DNA of 64,000 bases. Origin: G963422705 sp963422705. Its GTDB lineage: Bacteria > Poribacteria > WGA-4E > WGA-3G. The translations under genes were made by a program, and so were the position numbers. The notes beneath the pieces were generated by a model. It had not been told where the DNA came from. It saw only the letters and a program-made list of their open reading frames with translations, and did no database searches. Of the stretch, positions 62,506 through 64,000 are shown one piece after another. Numbering within the stretch: position 1 is the first letter of the stretch; the number at the start of each line of letters is the position of its first letter. The stretch lies in the NCBI GenBank assembly GCA_963422705.1, contig OY730443.1, positions 1,736,001 to 1,800,000 on the forward strand, written 5' to 3'.

Positions 62506-62927
62506 ATTTCACCCTAATCCTTTCAAAAAAACAGAATTTACAATACGAAATTAATTAATGATAATACCTTTTTTCATCATGTCACGATTTTGCCGATTTT
62601 TCCAGCCCGGTATTTTACACACCAGGTTTGCAAAACTGCCGCCACGGTTTCGAGGCATCCAAATTGCCTGTGTGAGATGTTTCATTGATGCCAATCCGAG
62701 GTTACGATACAGATTCAACGACTTTCTAAACTTTCGAGACATGATAACAAAAAAGGAACGTTGACACAATCATTAATTTTTGATATGATAGTTATTCTAA
62801 GGTTTACGGGTATTCGGGCTTATATCCCAATCCTTTAGGTTTGGGATATAAGCCGCTAAGGGCCTAATCCTTGTGAAATAAAATTGACTTTTATGCTAAA
62901 AATGTGATATGATATTCGTATCAAGTA

Positions 62928-62968
62928 GGCAGACATGAATAGCGTTACCACTTGGTAAAGTGTCTGCC
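62928..62968 (+). promoter_or_regulatory. tnpB 5' leader hairpin, copy 3
   Basis: Outer arms GGCAGACA/TGTCTGCC are the same as in copy 1. The inner stem is TTACC/GGTAA instead of CAGAA/TTCTG, so pairing is kept while sequence changes. Confidence 0.6.
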
Positions 62969-63010
62969 TACCCACTAAACCGGGGTTAAAGACTTGAAAC
63001 TTGATAGTCC

Positions 63011-64000
63011 ATGAAAACCTATCAATATAAAATTGGCAATCAATCGAATACGATACGTCTTGGCAACCTGCTTGACGATATGTGGCAGGTGCATGTGTAT
63101 TTCCATAAGTGGCAGCGTCACCGGTATAAAGATGGTTTGCCGTATGCCAACTACGCTGCAATGTGTCAACATGCCTGCATATTGAAACGAACCACACATC
63201 CCCATTGGAAGGTGTTGCCAAGCCAAGCCATCCAAGCAGAGTTGGAACGAATTGATAATGCGTATCAAAGGTTCTTTAATAAACTCGGAGGTAACCCCCA
63301 TATCAAACCGGAGCATAAGTTTAAGTCTATCACGCTGAAACAAACTGGATTTAAACTGAGTCATAACCGTATTACACTCACCTTTCGTCAGTGGGATAAA
63401 GGGAAGTGGCGATTTGATAAAGTGCCTTATACGTTTCATAAACACCGCCAATGGCATGGAAAACTTAGGCGTATCACAATCAAACGTGATAATTGTGGCG
63501 ACTATTGGCTTTACCTCATAACGGATTACACCGATTTTAAACCGCTGCCGACAACAGGTAAAAGCGTTGGGGCAGACTTCGGAATGAAAGACGCGTACTT
63601 GACACTTAGCACGGGTGAGAAGATACAACACCCCGAACCTTTGAAACAGTCCTTGAACAAACTTCGGACTCTCAATAAAGCGTTTTCTCGTAAAGTTAAA
63701 GGTTCTAACCGGTGGTGGCGGTGTGTCCGGCAACTCGCACGTCTGTATCGGAAAATTAGCAACCACCGCGAAACGGCGGTTTCGCCCTACGCTAAAGATT
63801 TTCACTGGCAACTGGCAAGTGAACTTTGTAAAAAGTTTTCTTGCCTTTGTCCTTGAGACGTTGAACCTTGACGGCATGAAACGCCTGTGGGGGCGTAAAG
63901 TCTCGGAACTCGCCTTCTACCAGTTTGTTCAGATATTGGAATATAAGTGCAGTAAACATAAGCGTATGAGGAAACAAGTCAGTCAATGGACGCCGACAAC
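63011..64000 (+). pseudogene. tnpB: tnpB copy 3, frameshifted and cut by the window edge
   Basis: Residues 1-276 match copy 1 closely, including SVGADFGMKDAY. After GAACTTTGTAAAAAG the bases differ: copy 1 has GTTTGATAGGATTTTCC, while this copy has one base more, ending the frame at 63856. The continuation (LETLNLDGMKRLWG, KVSELAFYQFVQILEYKC) runs on in the other frame to the edge. The Glu and last Asp of the RuvC triad are thus separated from the first half. Confidence 0.85.

Larger units (their letters stand above)
62808..64000 (+). mobile_element. IS200/IS605-type tnpB-only element, copy 3 (right end outside window)
   Basis: It starts directly after TTTAC (62803-62807). The first 200 bp are close to identical to copy 1, including the left hairpin with TTTA loop (about 62830-62850), promoter and leader. 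The close match extends through tnpB, so copies 1 and 3 are recent relatives. Confidence 0.8.

Noticed and set aside
62551..62769. 72-codon minus-strand frame beside the third IS element
   Set aside because: Rather protein-like composition but no ribosome site and overlapping open frames on both strands; not enough to call.

Overview
The window looks like a fragment of a bacterial chromosome of moderate GC. I infer Candidatus Poribacteria (sponge-associated or marine) or a close relative. The reasons are a giant secreted leucine-rich-repeat (LRR) protein with lamin-tail-like domains and a C-terminal domain I associate with poribacterial secreted proteins, several sugar-phosphate isomerase-like TIM barrels, an OPT-like DUF6785-type membrane protein, a dockerin/copper-monooxygenase chimera, and menaquinone synthesis by the futalosine route. 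This placement rests on family recognition, not on a search.

Layout. 1-5.8 kb: an M28-type peptidase running off the left edge and translationally coupled (ATGA) to a Crp/Fnr-like regulator, an orphan PhoR-like histidine kinase, a TIM-barrel isomerase, and a protein resembling phage single-strand annealing proteins. 6.2-9.3 kb: a tnpB-only IS200/IS605-type element inserted just upstream of a two-domain sugar ABC ATPase. 9.6-10.15 kb: the decayed N-terminal end of a type III modification methylase. 10.16-22.98 kb: one 4272-residue LRR protein in 17 modules, including five exact 384-bp units. 23-28 kb: a Fur-type regulator, mqnA-mqnE, and two small secreted-protein genes that are both frame-broken. 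28.4-32.6 kb: a second isomerase, a second tnpB element, an SAM hydrolase and trpS.

32.9-43.4 kb (minus strand): a housekeeping run rpsB-tsf-frr-cdsA-dxr-rseP-udg-priA-aldolase, lacking the pyrH and uppS genes often found in it. 44-49 kb: an APH-like kinase and a heterodimeric ABC exporter whose upstream subunit appears to begin at an ATT codon. 49-54.7 kb: an SDR, gnd, a HAD hydrolase, a D-2-hydroxyacid dehydrogenase and a methyltransferase. 54.7-62.5 kb: a large membrane protein, a YitJ-like homocysteine methyltransferase/methylene-THF reductase, the copper-oxygenase-like protein with a shattered tandem copy beside it, a GT2 glycosyltransferase and an atypical SDR. From 62.8 kb: a third tnpB element with a frameshifted tnpB, cut by the right edge.

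The main points of interest are the hierarchical repeat structure of the LRR giant; the three tnpB elements, which share a covarying 5' leader hairpin and a right-end hairpin with a TTTA loop and a bulged T; the ATT start; and the dockerin/CX4CH/copper-monooxygenase chimera. I saw no rRNA, tRNA or CRISPR array.
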